Below are positions 33,117 to 40,961 of a DNA stretch of 40,961 nt, in pieces. Source of the stretch: an uncultured Eubacterium sp. (GTDB lineage Bacteria; Bacillota_A; Clostridia; Lachnospirales; Lachnospiraceae); NCBI GenBank assembly GCA_910589045.1, contig CAJUSH010000031.1:1-40961 (forward strand), read 5' to 3'. Under the pieces are notes generated by a model. The model was not told the origin of the DNA and did not search any database. It saw only the letters and a program-made list of their open reading frames with translations. The stretch's first letter is position 1. Each line of letters opens with the position of its first letter. A program made the position numbers and the translations under genes.

Positions 33117-34079
33117 ATGAGGTACTTGTTGAAAAAAATGAAGAAGGGTGTACTGGCGGCCGTGCTCGTGTGTGTGCTCGGCGCGCTGCTTTTGCCGGTT
33201 GGAGCATCGGCAGGGGAGGCACCGGCCGGTGAGCCGGAAGAAAAGCTTGCCTTTACAAAATCGGTGACGAAGCTTACGGCGGGAAAGACATACCAGTTTC
33301 GGGTGAACCGGGAGGAGGTTACCTGGTCGGTAGGCAATGAAAAGATTGCATCCGTGAGCAGCAAAGGAAAGGTGAAGGCAAAGCGCTGCGGAAAGACGCA
33401 TATCTATGCCTCGGCGGGCGGCAAGCGGATCTCGGTGCTTTTACAGGTAAAGGGAAAAAAGATTGTGGGGATCGATCCGGGGCACCAGTCCCGGGGAAAC
33501 AGCAGTACGGAGCCAAACGGCCCCGGCTCGACGACCCGCAAGGCAAAGGTGTCGGGCGGAACGCGCGGGACGGCTACGGGCCTTTACGAGTACAAGCTGA
33601 CGCTGCAGGTTGCGAAAAAGCTGCGCAGCGAGCTGCTGGACCGGGGCTATCAGGTTGTTATGACGCGCACAAAAAACGACGTTGATATTTCCAATAAGGA
33701 GCGGGCGGTTCTCATCAATGAAAGCGGGGCGGATATCTGTATACGCCTTCATGCGGATGGCGGGGCGGCTGCGGTGCGGGGCGCCTCGGCTCAGTGCTCC
33801 TCCGCGTCAAATCCTTATATCAGCAAGCTTTATGCAAAGAGCAAAAAGCTTTCGGAAGCGGTGCTCAGTTCCTACTGTGCAAAGACGGGGCTTCGCAACC
33901 GCGGTGTTTTTTACCGCGATGACCTGACCGGGACAAACTGGAGCACGGTTCCCACGACGCTCATGGAGATGGGCTTTATGACAAATGTGGCGGACGATCG
34001 GTTCATGGCCTCTGCCTCGGGGCAGAAGAAGATGGTAACGGGCCTGGCGGACGGCATCGATGCTTACTTCGGCTTTTAA
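33117..34079 (+). CDS. Secreted N-acetylmuramoyl-L-alanine amidase with Ig-like domain
   Basis: The enzyme cuts the amide bond between muramic acid and the stem peptide of peptidoglycan. The 320 residues start with a signal peptide (MRYLLKKMKKG, hydrophobic core, cleavage near ASA at about 34). A bacterial Ig-like (BIG_2) domain follows (about 45-115: KLTAGKTYQFRV, EKIASVSSKGKVKAKRCG), and then an Amidase_3 domain (about 118-320). Zinc ligands and the catalytic Glu are seen in GIDPGHQ, YEYKLT, IRLHADG and LMEMGFMTN. ATG 33117 has GGGAGG 6 nt before it, whereas an ATG at 33111 sits on that site. It may act in cell separation. Confidence 0.92.
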   Translation: MRYLLKKMKKGVLAAVLVCVLGALLLPVGASAGEAPAGEPEEKLAFTKSVTKLTAGKTYQFRVNREEVTWSVGNEKIASVSSKGKVKAKRCGKTHIYASAGGKRISVLLQVKGKKIVGIDPGHQSRGNSSTEPNGPGSTTRKAKVSGGTRGTATGLYEYKLTLQVAKKLRSELLDRGYQVVMTRTKNDVDISNKERAVLINESGADICIRLHADGGAAAVRGASAQCSSASNPYISKLYAKSKKLSEAVLSSYCAKTGLRNRGVFYRDDLTGTNWSTVPTTLMEMGFMTNVADDRFMASASGQKKMVTGLADGIDAYFGF

Positions 34080-34086
34080 CCGGCTA

Positions 34087-34115
34087 TTGCCTTTTCGGAA
34101 TAAGTGCGGTATAAT
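34087..34115 (+). promoter_or_regulatory. Promoter of the lysA-like gene
   Basis: TTGCCT (34087-34092), 17 nt spacer, TATAAT (34110-34115). The leader is about 30 nt, too short for a lysine riboswitch. Confidence 0.75.
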
Positions 34116-34150
34116 TTTTGGCGGAAAATGTACGAAAAGAGGATATGACG

Positions 34151-35422
34151 ATGAAAAAAGAAGCATTTGTGACGAAAGAGCAGCTGGAGACGATCATGGA
34201 GCAGTTTCCGACTCCCTTTCATTTATATGATGAGAAAGGAATCCGTGCCAACGCACAGGCGGTGAAGGATGCGTTTTCCTGGAATAAAGGCTTTAAGGAA
34301 TATTTTGCGGTGAAGGCGACCCCGAATCCGTTTTTGATCCAGATTCTGCATGAGTATGGCTGCGGCTGTGACTGCTCCTCGCTGGCGGAGCTGGTGCTTT
34401 CGGATGCCTGCGGGATCCGGGGCGGGGATATTATGTTTTCCGCGAACGACACACCCGCGGAGGAGTTTGTGAAGGCAAAGGAGCTTGGGGCAATCATCAA
34501 TCTGGATGATTTCACGCACATTGCGTTTCTGGAGGAGACCATCGGCGAGATTCCCGAGACGATCAGCCTGCGCTACAATCCCGGCGGTGTCTACGAGATC
34601 AGCAACGGCATCATGGACAACCCCGGTGATTCCAAGTACGGTATGACGAAGGCGCAGCTGTTCAAGGGCTACCAGCTTTTGAAGCAGAAAGGCGCAAAGC
34701 GCTTCGGTCTTCACTCCTTTCTGGTGAGCAATACGGTGACCAACGACTATTATCCGACGCTGGCGCGCACGCTCTTCCAGCTCGTGGTTGAGTTAAAGGA
34801 GCAGACCGGGATCGAGATCAGCTTTATCAATCTCTCCGGCGGTGTCGGCATCGCCTATAAGCCCGAGGATACCCCGAACAATATCGCAGCGATCGGCGAG
34901 GGTGTGCATCAGGCGTTCAACGAGATTCTGGTTCCCGCCGGGCTTGGGGATGTGGAGATTTACACCGAGATGGGCCGCTTTATGATGGGACCTTACGGCT
35001 GTCTGGTGACACGGGCCATTCATGAGAAGCACATCTACAAGGAATATATTGGTGTGGACGCATGTGCGGCAAACCTGATGCGCCCGGCCATGTACGGCGC
35101 GTACCACCACATTACGGTCATGGGGAAGGAAAACGAGCCGTGCGACCACATGTATGATATTGTCGGGGCGCTCTGTGAGAACAACGACAAGTTCGCCATC
35201 GACCGGATGCTGCCGAGGATTGAGAAGGGTGACATTCTGGTCATTCACGACACGGGGGCACACGGCTTTGCCATGGGCTACAATTACAACGGACGTCTCT
35301 GGTCGTCGGAAATTCTGCTGAAGGAGGACGGCACGCCAAAGCTCATCCGCCGCGCACAGACCGTTGCGGACTATTTTGCGACGTTTGACTGCTTTGACGA
35401 GTTGAAAGGGAAATTACAGTAA
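34151..35422 (+). CDS. lysA: Diaminopimelate decarboxylase-like PLP enzyme
   Basis: The enzyme is predicted to decarboxylate meso-diaminopimelate to lysine with PLP. The 423 residues form a type III fold: an alanine-racemase-like barrel (about 20-290) followed by a beta domain. The PLP lysine is in EYFAVKATPNP (about residue 55). The cofactor-binding LSGGVGIAY and phosphate-loop region, EMGRFMMGPYG, DACAANLMRPAMYGAYHH and the late HDTGAHGFAMGYNYNGRL are visible. The ATG at 34151 has AGAGGA 7 nt upstream. Orthologues in this clade are called lysA, but the related decarboxylases of carboxynorspermidine and arginine share the fold. Confidence 0.85.
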   Translation: MKKEAFVTKEQLETIMEQFPTPFHLYDEKGIRANAQAVKDAFSWNKGFKEYFAVKATPNPFLIQILHEYGCGCDCSSLAELVLSDACGIRGGDIMFSANDTPAEEFVKAKELGAIINLDDFTHIAFLEETIGEIPETISLRYNPGGVYEISNGIMDNPGDSKYGMTKAQLFKGYQLLKQKGAKRFGLHSFLVSNTVTNDYYPTLARTLFQLVVELKEQTGIEISFINLSGGVGIAYKPEDTPNNIAAIGEGVHQAFNEILVPAGLGDVEIYTEMGRFMMGPYGCLVTRAIHEKHIYKEYIGVDACAANLMRPAMYGAYHHITVMGKENEPCDHMYDIVGALCENNDKFAIDRMLPRIEKGDILVIHDTGAHGFAMGYNYNGRLWSSEILLKEDGTPKLIRRAQTVADYFATFDCFDELKGKLQ

Positions 35423-35423
35423 G

Positions 35424-35453
35424 GCAGCCAGTGCGTATTCCTGACCCGTGAAA
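35424..35453 (+). repeat. Dispersed 30 bp repeat, copy 2
   Basis: Matches 6812-6841 at 25 of 30 positions by eye; lies just after the lysA-like stop codon. Confidence 0.5.
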
Positions 35454-35498
35454 GGAATCTTTTTATGTTCAAATTGCCGGTTACTTGCGCAAAAAAGC

Positions 35499-35527
35499 TT
35501 GCATTGGGAGGAAAAATATGCTATTAT
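35499..35527 (+). promoter_or_regulatory. Promoter of tRNA-Leu
   Basis: TTGCAT (35499-35504), 17 nt spacer, TATTAT (35522-35527). Confidence 0.75.
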
Positions 35528-35558
35528 ATCTTTTGTTGAGTAGCAAATCAACATAGAT

Positions 35559-35641
35559 GCCGGTGTGTCGGAATGGCAGACGATGCAGACTCAAAATCTG
35601 TTGGGAGTAATCCCGTGTGGGTTCAAGTCCCACCACCGGCA
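35559..35641 (+). tRNA. tRNA-Leu (anticodon CAA)
   Basis: The 83 nt gene has the long variable arm of a class II tRNA. The acceptor arm GCCGGTG pairs with CACCGGC. The anticodon arm is GCAGA/TCTGT with loop CTCAAAA, giving anticodon CAA for TTG codons. The T arm is GTGGG/CCCAC with a TTCAAGT loop. CCA is not encoded. Confidence 0.97.
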
Positions 35642-35648
35642 TGATTAG

Positions 35649-35706
35649 AAAACAGCTACAAGCCGATGATTTTTGCTAAGATCATTGGCTTGCGGCTGTT
35701 TTTTGT
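35649..35706 (+). terminator. Terminator of tRNA-Leu
   Basis: A long stem forms from AAAACAGC (35649-35656) with GCTGTTTT (35695-35702), CAAGCC (35659-35664) with GGCTTG (35687-35692), and ATGAT (35666-35670) with ATCAT (35681-35685). A T-run follows. Confidence 0.9.
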
Positions 35707-35708
35707 TT

Positions 35709-36044
35709 ATGAAAAAACGGTTCATCGGAGTACTGGCGGCAGCTGGCATTGGAATCGGAGAAGGCTGCATGACGCCGGCATATGCGCAGGAGACACCGCA
35801 GCGGGTCAGCATATGCGGATGCTTGTTTAAAGAGCGGAAATCATTTGCAGGCGCAACAGGTTCTTCCGCCGCGAAACGGTCCTATACCGGAAGGGCGCCT
35901 ATCACAGTTATCGGAAAGGATAATTATCCGGGTGGTGTGACAAAAAATATTTATCTCCAAAATCTTTATAATATCTTTAAAAAGACCTGTTATTCTTTTT
36001 CTAAAGACAGATGGGGCGCGATGCGCATCCGCTGTAAAGTATAG
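35709..36044 (+). pseudogene. Possible remnant of a secreted protein gene
   Basis: The 111-codon frame starts like an exported protein (MKKRFIGVLAAAGIGIGEG, then TPAYAQE as a possible cleavage site). It continues with a Cys-containing, low-quality sequence of no visible family and ends within AT-rich DNA. There is no ribosome binding site, because the ATG follows directly on the T-tract of the tRNA terminator. It could be the start of a once longer gene, now cut off and drifting, or a chance frame. The rest of 35642-36097 shows no other gene. Confidence 0.3.
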
Positions 36045-36097
36045 AGAAAGGATGCGGCTGCGGGGAAGCAAAGCAGCTGCGAAGGGATTTAAAACAT

Positions 36098-36808
36098 ATG
36101 GAAGCGATTTTAAAGACAACCGGCCTGTGTAAAAGCTTTCACGGGCAGAGGGCGGTGGACAATGTATCGCTGTGCATCGAAAAGAATTCGGTGTACGGCC
36201 TGCTGGGGCCAAACGGTGCGGGCAAGTCAACGATCCTGAAGATGCTCACGGGTATGATACGGCCTACCTCGGGGGAAATCGAATTTGACGGGCGGCCCTG
36301 GAGCCGGGAGGTGCTCTCCGATATCGGGGCGCTGATCGAGATGCCGCCGCTCTACGGAAACCTGACTGCGGAAGAAAATCTTGAGGTGCGGACGACGATG
36401 CTGGGGCTGCCGAGAGAGCGGATCGGGGAGGTTTTGGAGACGGTGGAGCTGACGGACACGGGAAGGAAACGGGCGGGGCAGTTTTCACTCGGAATGCGCC
36501 AGCGGCTAGGCATAGCACTGGCGCTTCTGAGCCATCCGAAGCTGTTGATTTTAGACGAGCCGACCAACGGACTTGACCCGCTTGGAATACAGAAGCTGCG
36601 GAAGCTGATCCGCTCTTTTCCGGGTGAGGGCATCACGGTTCTTTTATCCAGCCATATTTTGAGCGAGGTGGAGCTGATCGCCGACCACATCGGCATACTG
36701 GCGAAGGGCGTGCTGGGCTACAACGGAAGGATTGTCCCCGGCGGGGATCTGGAGCAGCTGTTTTTGCAGGTCGTGGGTGCAGACAGAGAGGAGGCGGCGG
36801 TATGCTGA
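36098..36808 (+). CDS. Lantibiotic-immunity-type ABC transporter ATPase (LanF/CprA-like)
   Basis: The 236-residue ATPase powers an exporter or extractor of peptide antibiotics from the membrane. Walker A GPNGAGKST (about 37-45), the signature FSLGMRQRLG, Walker B LLILDEPTNGLD and the switch histidine in LLSSHILSE are intact. The sequence around FSLGMRQRLGIALALL and the compact size match the gallidermin/bacitracin group. A GAAGGGAT site precedes the ATG. It overlaps the first permease gene by 7 bp and is followed by a second permease and a two-component system, the known arrangement for LanFEG or CprABC resistance. Confidence 0.93.
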   Translation: MEAILKTTGLCKSFHGQRAVDNVSLCIEKNSVYGLLGPNGAGKSTILKMLTGMIRPTSGEIEFDGRPWSREVLSDIGALIEMPPLYGNLTAEENLEVRTTMLGLPRERIGEVLETVELTDTGRKRAGQFSLGMRQRLGIALALLSHPKLLILDEPTNGLDPLGIQKLRKLIRSFPGEGITVLLSSHILSEVELIADHIGILAKGVLGYNGRIVPGGDLEQLFLQVVGADREEAAVC

Positions 36809-37539
36809 AGCTTGTAAGAGCGGAATATCGGAAGCAGCGCCATACGTTTGTGGCGCATCTGCCCTTTATCGCCCCGGCATTTACGCAGTGCCTTGTCCTG
36901 CCCTGGGCGCATGGAATGGGAAGTGCGCTGTTTGCGGGGATATGGAACTGGTGGTACACGCTGCTGCTTCCGGGGATGCTGGCGATTTTCTGCTGTCTGG
37001 GGATGAAAAAGGACGAAAGGATCAATTATTATAATCTGCTGTTTGTTCCGGTTCCGGTAAAGCGATGTGTCATGGGAAAGATCATCTATGCGTTTCTCGG
37101 ACTGGTGAGTGCCAATTTCCTGATGTTTGCCTGGACCTGGCTTGTCAGCGTACTGCTGGGGCAGACGGCTCCGGTCATGGGCGGCTTTTTCGCGTTTCTC
37201 GTGCTGAGTATAACGCTTTTGTGGGAGATTCCGCTGTATGTTTTTCTGAGTGCACGATTCGGGATGCTTGTCATTCTTTTTTCGGGTATGGCGCTGCAGT
37301 TTTTTAGCGTTAGTTTTTTGGCAGACACGACGCTCTGGTGGGTTTTTCCCATGGCGATTCCGGTCCGGCTCATGTGCCCGGTGCTTGGCATTTTGCCAAA
37401 CGGCCTGCCGGTTCCAAACGGGAGCGGCCTGTGGGACAGCGGTGTTCTTATACCCGGCATGCTGCTTTCGCTGGCGTGGTTTTTGGTGCTCACCGTTTTG
37501 ACGTGCGCGTGGTTTCAGCGAAAGGCGGTGGGGAAATGA
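36802..37539 (+). CDS. Lantibiotic-immunity ABC permease (LanE/EpiE-like)
   Basis: The 245-residue protein has six hydrophobic segments typical of ABC-2 type permeases in this group. It starts MLKLVRAEYRKQRHTF, and the LLLPGMLAIFCCLGMKKDERINYYNLLF segment after the second helix is a family feature. It overlaps the ATPase gene at its start and the second permease at its end (ATGA). It should form a heterodimer with that second permease, using the shared ATPase, to protect the membrane from lantibiotic-like peptides. Which peptide is unknown. Confidence 0.9.
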   Translation: MLKLVRAEYRKQRHTFVAHLPFIAPAFTQCLVLPWAHGMGSALFAGIWNWWYTLLLPGMLAIFCCLGMKKDERINYYNLLFVPVPVKRCVMGKIIYAFLGLVSANFLMFAWTWLVSVLLGQTAPVMGGFFAFLVLSITLLWEIPLYVFLSARFGMLVILFSGMALQFFSVSFLADTTLWWVFPMAIPVRLMCPVLGILPNGLPVPNGSGLWDSGVLIPGMLLSLAWFLVLTVLTCAWFQRKAVGK

Positions 37540-38273
37540 TGCTGCTTCGGTATTTGCGGGCTGATCGAAAAAAGCTCAGGCGTATGCCGATTGGCGCGGC
37601 GCATCTCATAATCCCCGTCGGGGCGGCTGTCATTTTTTGGCTCTGTTATAGGTATGTGCCGGGGGAGCGCACGCAAAATCTGGAGGCATATTATCAGGTG
37701 CTCGGCATGGGCTTTCCCTTTTTGATCGGGGTGTTCAGCGCTCTGCTCGCCGAGCAGGAGCTGTCGGCTGGCGCTTTTTGGAATATGCTCTCCGCGGTGG
37801 AGCGGGTGCCTGCTTTTTTCAGCAAATTGCTGCTGCTTGTTCTGTACGGGGCGGGCGCCGTTTTACTGGCGTCGCTGCCGTGCGGCATGGGAATTTATCT
37901 GCTGGAGGGTGGGAATGCTTCATTTGGCTTTGCAGCGGCGCTTCTGCTGCTCGGGAGTAATCTTTTTTGTTATGTGCTGCACGTCATACTGGCTTTTACC
38001 ATGCACGAGGGCGTAACGGTTGGGGTCGGTATGGTGGAGAGCCTGCTTGCTGCGCTGCTTTTAACGGGGATGGGAGAGGGTGTATGGCCCCTGGTTCCCG
38101 CCGCGTGGGGCTCCCGATTTGTAACATTGCTTTTGCGGGCGTCCGGTTCCTGTGCTATCATAGACACAGAATGCCGGATTGCCGTGCTCGTGTGTATCGG
38201 AGCAACACTCGGCAGCCTTGTGGTATTTTACCTGTGGGCGTGCTGCTGGGAGGGAAAAAGAGGAACCGAATGA
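37536..38273 (+). CDS. Lantibiotic-immunity ABC permease (LanG/MutG-like)
   Basis: The 245-residue protein has six hydrophobic segments. It begins MMLLRYLRADRKKLRRMPI, and the loop after the second helix has EAYYQVLGMGFPFLIGVFSALLAEQE, which corresponds to the LanE segment in the partner. ATG 37536 overlaps the previous stop by 4 bp; the frame is open upstream to 37338 but that part lies inside the first permease. It is the third gene of a transporter operon and is followed 48 bp later by the response regulator. Confidence 0.88.
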   Translation: MMLLRYLRADRKKLRRMPIGAAHLIIPVGAAVIFWLCYRYVPGERTQNLEAYYQVLGMGFPFLIGVFSALLAEQELSAGAFWNMLSAVERVPAFFSKLLLLVLYGAGAVLLASLPCGMGIYLLEGGNASFGFAAALLLLGSNLFCYVLHVILAFTMHEGVTVGVGMVESLLAALLLTGMGEGVWPLVPAAWGSRFVTLLLRASGSCAIIDTECRIAVLVCIGATLGSLVVFYLWACCWEGKRGTE

Positions 38274-38321
38274 TGCGCGGCCTGCGGGCGTATGACAGAA
38301 AAATCAGTTAGGAGAAAAAGC

Positions 38322-38984
38322 TTGGCAACTATTTTGGCGATTGATGACGAGAAGGATATTTTAAATCTGATCCGGCGAATTTTGAGCCGCGACGGGCATC
38401 TGGTGGAGACGCTTTCGGATTCCGCCGCGGTGGAGGCGGCGAGACCGGAGCGCTTTGACCTGATTTTGCTGGATGTGATGATGCCGGGGATGGACGGTTT
38501 TGCCCTCTGCGAGATGCTTCGGGAACGTGTGGACTGTCCCATTTTATTTCTGACGGCAAAGACGGACGAGAGCAGCCTGGTGTGCGGCCTTGGGGCGGGC
38601 GGGGATGATTATATCTGCAAGCCCTTCGGCGCGGCGGAGCTTCGGGCAAGGGTCAACGCGCATCTGCGGCGGGAGCAAAGGGAGCATGCGGTGCGGCTGG
38701 TGTTCGGAAATATCGTATTCCACCTCCGCGCAAAGCAGCTTATGGTGGACGGGAGTGAGCTTCCCCTGACGCGGGGAGAGTATCGGATCTGCGAGCTTCT
38801 GGCTCGAAATCCGGGGCAGGTGTTTTCAAGAGAGCAGATTTATGAAAACGTGTTTGGCTTTGACGGAGAAAGCAGTGACAGCACGATTGCGACACACATT
38901 AAGAACATACGGATGAAGCTGGAACAGTTTCATGCTTCACCGATCAGGACTGTCTGGGGGATTGGATATAAATGGGAGCCGTAA
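38322..38984 (+). CDS. OmpR-type response regulator, TTG start
   Basis: The 220-residue regulator has a receiver domain (about 1-118) with acidic D8-D9, the phosphoacceptor D51 in LILLDVMMPGMDG and the lysine of YICKPF. A winged helix follows (about 125-220), with LTRGEYRICELLARNPGQVFSREQIYE and THIKNIRMKLE. The TTG at 38322 is chosen because AGGAG lies 7 nt upstream and it starts with the family-like ATILAIDDE; an ATG at 38292 in the same frame has no site and would add ten atypical residues. It overlaps the kinase gene by 13 bp. It probably induces the upstream transporter when peptide antibiotics are sensed. Confidence 0.93.
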   Translation: MATILAIDDEKDILNLIRRILSRDGHLVETLSDSAAVEAARPERFDLILLDVMMPGMDGFALCEMLRERVDCPILFLTAKTDESSLVCGLGAGGDDYICKPFGAAELRARVNAHLRREQREHAVRLVFGNIVFHLRAKQLMVDGSELPLTRGEYRICELLARNPGQVFSREQIYENVFGFDGESSDSTIATHIKNIRMKLEQFHASPIRTVWGIGYKWEP

Positions 38985-40390
38985 AAGGAGCCCGGGAGGC
39001 TTTGTCGGGATTAGAAAATAAGAAAAAGCAGCTGGTTATTCCGTTCAGTTTTTTTTATCTGAAATATTTTGCCTTTTTGTTTGTCGAGACACTGGCGGTG
39101 CTCGGAGCCGTGTTATTCATCTTCGAGCTGTCGATTGTAAACGGGTTTGTGTATCCGGCTTACTATGCACAAAGCCAGGCGAGAGATGCGGCGGGGGAGC
39201 TTGCTGAGGCAGTACAGGTAGAGGAGGCGCTCATTCCCAGTCTGTGCAGCTATGTAGTTTTTGATAGGGACGGAGCGGTAAAATCGGGCAATATAAAGGA
39301 GCAGAGCATCGCGTATGCATGGCGGGCGGTGCAGGAGCAGACGCCGAAGTCCGGCAACTACTATTATGAGGTGATCCCGCGTGAGGGGGAATACTGTGTG
39401 CTCCAGTACGAGATCCTGCCCCAATATCGCTCGCCTTTTTTGCGGCGCTGTCTGCCAAATCCCCAGACCCTGCTTCTGCTTAGCGCTCTGTGCGCGTTTT
39501 TACTGATCATCCTCCTGACAGCGTTTCGTTTTGGGCGCACTATGAAAAGGAAGCTGGCACCTCTGATTTCTGTGACAGAAGAGATACAAAAGCAGGAGCT
39601 GGATTTTTGTGTCTCCCAGAGCGATATCCGTGAGATCAATGCGGTTTTGGGGGCGATGGACGATATGCGGAAGGCATTGAAGGCTTCCCTGGAGAGCCAG
39701 TGGCGGCAGGAGCAGACAAAAAAAGAGCAGATTCTGGCGCTGGCGCATGATCTGAAAACGCCCCTGACGCTGGTGCGCGGAAATGCGGAGCTGTTAAGGG
39801 ATACGCCGCTTGATGAAGAGCAGAGGGAGTGTCTGGAGGTGGTTGAAAAGGGTGCCGGAAGGATGCAGCGATATGTGCAGACACTGATTGAGGTGACGCG
39901 TGACAGTTATCGTCTGCGTCTGCAGCGTGTTGCGCTGGCATCCTTTGCACAGGAGGCGCTTGCGCAGCTTCAAATGCTGTGTGCCGGAAAGGGGCTTTTG
40001 ACACAATCGGACTTTTCCTGGGAGATGCCGTATGTTCAGCTGGATCGGGAGCTGTTTTTGCGCGCACTTATCAATGTGTTTTCCAATGCCGTCGAATATA
40101 CGGATGCTGGGGGAACGATTTTTTTTGAGGTGCTCCAGCATGAGAACGAGCTGTGCTTTACTGTCACGGATACGGGCTGCGGCTTTTCAGATGAGGCGTT
40201 AAAGCGCGCCACAGAGCAGTTTTTTACTGGGGATCAAAGCCGCAGCTTACAGGAGCATGTTGGAATTGGTCTGTATATGGCAGAGTGTGTGGTGAAACAG
40301 CACGGCGGACGGCTTGGGTTGGAAAATTCGGACCGGACAGGTGGTGCGCGGGTCTGTATTTCTCTCTGCAACAGTGAAGCCGGGGTTTGA
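38972..40390 (+). CDS. Sensor histidine kinase (CprK/LanK-like)
   Basis: The 472-residue kinase has two membrane helices (about 26-52 and 164-186) around a 110-residue outside domain. A HAMP-like linker, a HisKA domain with H259 in LALAHDLKTPLT, and a HATPase domain with NVFSNAVEYT, VTDTGCGFS and HVGIGLYMAE follow. Its place next to a LanFEG-type transporter suggests that it senses lantibiotics or other cationic peptides. It overlaps the response-regulator gene, and a terminator follows at 40432. Confidence 0.93.
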   Translation: MGAVKGAREALSGLENKKKQLVIPFSFFYLKYFAFLFVETLAVLGAVLFIFELSIVNGFVYPAYYAQSQARDAAGELAEAVQVEEALIPSLCSYVVFDRDGAVKSGNIKEQSIAYAWRAVQEQTPKSGNYYYEVIPREGEYCVLQYEILPQYRSPFLRRCLPNPQTLLLLSALCAFLLIILLTAFRFGRTMKRKLAPLISVTEEIQKQELDFCVSQSDIREINAVLGAMDDMRKALKASLESQWRQEQTKKEQILALAHDLKTPLTLVRGNAELLRDTPLDEEQRECLEVVEKGAGRMQRYVQTLIEVTRDSYRLRLQRVALASFAQEALAQLQMLCAGKGLLTQSDFSWEMPYVQLDRELFLRALINVFSNAVEYTDAGGTIFFEVLQHENELCFTVTDTGCGFSDEALKRATEQFFTGDQSRSLQEHVGIGLYMAECVVKQHGGRLGLENSDRTGGARVCISLCNSEAGV

Positions 40391-40431
40391 ATAGCTGCCG
40401 TAAAAGCGCACCGCTTCAGGCCGGGCCTGCG

Positions 40432-40456
40432 CCCCCGGGTGTCCGGGGGAATTTTT
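40432..40456 (+). terminator. Terminator after the peptide-resistance operon
   Basis: A perfect stem pairs CCCCCGG (40432-40438) with CCGGGGG (40443-40449), with loop GTGT, then AATTTTTA. Confidence 0.85.
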
Positions 40457-40511
40457 ATAAAATCCCGGGCAAAGTGGTGCTTATTATTAAATTTACAAGG
40501 AGGATATGTGT

Positions 40512-40928
40512 ATGTTTCGGGAGATGAGACGGAAAAAACAGCTTCTTTCGGAGGCGGAGTGTGCGGATATTTTAGAGCGGGGAAGTGCGGGTGTGCTGTC
40601 GCTTCTCGGTGATGATTCGTATCCGTATGGAGTGCCCATGAGTTATTTTTACGGGGACGGCAAGGTGTATTTTCACAGCGCGGACAGCGGGCACAAAATT
40701 GATGCGCTCAGAAACCATGGGAAGGCTTCCTTTTGCGTGATCGACCAGGATCATGTCATGCCGGAGGAATACACGACCTATTTCCGGAGTGTAATCGCAT
40801 TCGGGCAGGTGCGCGTGATCGCGGATGAGCAGGAGCGGCGCAGGGCCATTCTTGCATTGGGGAAAAAATATTATCCCGACGACAGTGCGGCGCACCGGGA
40901 TGAGGTAAATAACTTCTCGGAATCTTAA
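40512..40928 (+). CDS. FMN-binding split-barrel (pyridoxamine oxidase-like) protein, short C-terminus
   Basis: The 138-residue protein belongs to the pyridoxamine 5'-phosphate oxidase-like group that includes NimA-type flavin proteins. It shows MFREMRRKKQLLSE at the start, GVLSLLGDDSYPYGVPMSYFY, the cofactor segment YFHSADSGHKIDALRNHGKASFCVIDQD, and YTTYFRSVIAFGQVRVI. Family members usually run to about 155-165 residues; here the frame stops shortly after HRDEVNNFSES. Several further in-frame stops follow before the window ends. The ATG at 40512 has AAGGAGG 8 nt upstream, and an ATG at 40506 lies closer. It may be truncated or decaying at its 3' end, or still active, since most core motifs remain. 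Confidence 0.85.
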   Translation: MFREMRRKKQLLSEAECADILERGSAGVLSLLGDDSYPYGVPMSYFYGDGKVYFHSADSGHKIDALRNHGKASFCVIDQDHVMPEEYTTYFRSVIAFGQVRVIADEQERRRAILALGKKYYPDDSAAHRDEVNNFSES

Positions 40929-40961
40929 TGAATGTGATACTAACTGAAAATTGACAACTGA

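Noticed and set aside
37338..37535. N-terminal extension of the LanG-like permease
   Set aside because: The upstream part of the frame lies inside the LanE-like gene and is not hydrophobic; the ATGA overlap at 37536 is the natural start.
35642..40431. Genomic island inserted at tRNA-Leu
   Set aside because: The placement fits, but no integrase was seen and no second copy of the tRNA 3' end could be found downstream.

Overview
The window looks like a chromosome segment of a gut-type Lachnospiraceae (Clostridia, Firmicutes). The reasons are strong AGGAGG-type ribosome binding sites, occasional TTG and GTG starts that have good Shine-Dalgarno sites, tight clusters with ATGA overlaps, the gapA-pgk-tpiA order, a LytTR/GHKL two-component system, a GPH-type sugar symporter, and a PadR-DUF1700-DUF4097-PspC cluster. 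The species cannot be named from sequence reading alone. No rRNA, CRISPR array, phage or insertion sequence was seen.

Layout. 1-3211: uxuA (mannonate dehydratase) behind a promoter followed by three direct repeats, then a minus-strand pair, a PHP-type histidinol phosphatase and a DUF6062 protein. 3318-6699: lower glycolysis, gapA, pgk and tpiA, separated or closed by strong hairpins. 6700-7493: a repeat-bearing spacer and a 90-residue hypothetical gene. 7494-10574: a GH36 alpha-galactosidase convergent with an AraC regulator; their codon choice differs from most of the window. 10848-13399: a PadR regulator, a DUF1700 (HAAS) membrane protein, a DUF4097 protein and a PspC protein, probably one envelope-sensing unit. 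13493-22375: a LytTR response regulator and GHKL sensor kinase, then a GH2 enzyme, a membrane-anchored GH3 enzyme with permuted domain order, and a GPH symporter, which together form a glycoside-scavenging locus. 22445-23713: a TauE/SafE exporter and MarR regulator on the minus strand behind a palindromic operator. 23769-26083: an anchored protein of unknown role and a CapA-type lipoprotein. 26215-30162: gpmI, purC and purB. 30223-31056: a lytic transglycosylase. 31190-33036: tRNA-Thr, a possible 42-codon small gene with a structured 3' end, and mgtE. 33117-35422: a secreted amidase and a diaminopimelate decarboxylase-like gene. 35559-40390: tRNA-Leu, a possible gene remnant, then a lantibiotic-immunity (LanFEG/Cpr-type) ABC transporter with its own response regulator and kinase. 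40512-40928: an FMN-binding split-barrel protein that looks short at its C-terminus.

How the parts fit. Core metabolism (glycolysis, purines, lysine/peptidoglycan precursor, Mg2+ uptake) alternates with accessory modules for scavenging plant or host glycosides and for sensing envelope stress and antimicrobial peptides. Nothing here is clearly a new defence or mobile system. The least explained items are the small gene and hairpin just upstream of mgtE, the pairing of a peptide-pheromone-style two-component system with glycosidases, and the internal duplication of Cys/His motifs in the DUF6062 protein.
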